Made by a program: the position numbers and the translations under genes. Of a stretch of 13,069 nucleotides of DNA, positions 12,929-13,069 are shown piece after piece (the stretch's first letter is position 1; each line of letters starts with the position of its first letter). The DNA comes from Candidatus Nomurabacteria bacterium (GTDB taxonomy: Bacteria > Patescibacteriota > Minisyncoccia > Phycocordibacterales > UBA2100). Under the pieces are notes generated by a model. The model worked only from the letters and a program-made list of their open reading frames with translations, was not told where the DNA came from and searched no databases. Where the stretch lies: assembly GCA_943359705.1 (NCBI GenBank), contig CALRIB010000017.1:1-13069 (forward strand). The letters are read 5' to 3'.

Positions 12929-13069
12929 GTGGTTAATATACCTGAGATAGGGCAGAAAATCAAGAACCTGGCCGAGGACCTTGTGGGGGACTGGGGGCTG
13001 GTTATCATCGTTTTCCTGCTCGCTCGTTCTGCCTTTGGCCTGGGGCGGCTGTCAGTCTTGGAGGATGCC
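12929..13069 (+). CDS. N-terminal part of a small membrane-anchored protein (3' truncated)
   Basis: A GTG at 12929 opens a frame that stays open for 47 codons to the window edge. The start VVNIPEIGQKIKNLAEDL is amphipathic. It is followed by one hydrophobic segment, GLVIIVFLLARSAFGLGRL (residues 24-42), and then SVLEDA. The nearest upstream in-frame stop is TGA at 12896-12898, and GTG is the only start between it and the conserved-looking segment. The -10 box 7 bases upstream supports it. The sequence suggests a short cytoplasmic helix, a membrane anchor and an external domain beyond the edge. I do not identify the family. Confidence 0.6.
   Translation, partial: MVNIPEIGQKIKNLAEDLVGDWGLVIIVFLLARSAFGLGRLSVLEDA

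Noticed and set aside
1..13069. tRNA, rRNA or tmRNA genes
   Set aside because: Reading the spacers on both strands, I found no cloverleaf with a TTCNANNC-type T-arm or any rRNA-like segment. A covariance-model scan would be decisive.

Overview
The window looks like part of a compact Patescibacteria (Candidate Phyla Radiation, Parcubacteria-like) genome. The reasons are indirect. Genes are packed tightly, and three convergent pairs abut or overlap by 4 bases. Shine-Dalgarno sequences are almost absent, and -10 boxes sit 7-9 bases before start codons, which implies leaderless mRNAs. Several proteins (DUF5671-like membrane protein, aberrant CorA, enlarged LeuRS) have a style familiar from that group. 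UGA and UAG are both used as stops, so recoded-UGA lineages are unlikely. The lineage is an inference from memory, with no marker phylogeny behind it.

Layout. 1-275: C-terminal low-complexity tail of an unrecognised protein entering from the left. 293-2317: a flavodoxin-fold NAD(P)H:quinone-type oxidoreductase facing an ArnT-like GT39 glycosyltransferase. 2367-4458: the GTPase YchF, then a five-helix DUF5671-like membrane protein with a pilin-like tail. 4459-4726: a hairpin-rich spacer, a promoter and a 25-codon ORF that begins as a diverged copy of the leuS start. 4727-9589: an enlarged leucyl-tRNA synthetase (1128 aa) converging on cysteinyl-tRNA synthetase. 9590-10735: a structured spacer and a CorA-family protein. 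10831-12084: a membrane-anchored S41 C-terminal processing peptidase. 12147-12859: ribosomal proteins bL9 and bL27, convergent and sharing a CTAG for both stops. 12929-13069: start of a small membrane protein running off the right edge.

Most of the genes are housekeeping functions: translation (LeuRS, CysRS, bL9, bL27, YchF), envelope (GT39, S41 peptidase, CorA) and redox. They do not form one pathway.

Three features stand out. (1) LeuRS carries two whole enzyme-like domains inside its CP1 editing domain: an RBBP9/YdeN-like serine hydrolase with an apparently intact Ser-Asp-His triad, and a Nudix hydrolase with a perfect Nudix box. (2) A truncated second leuS start, on its own leaderless promoter and ended by a REP-like hairpin, lies 2 bases before the real leuS start. 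(3) Strict 7-base-period arrays (ACTANNN/TAGTNNN) form the leaders of both ribosomal protein genes and fold back on the 3' end of the peptidase gene.
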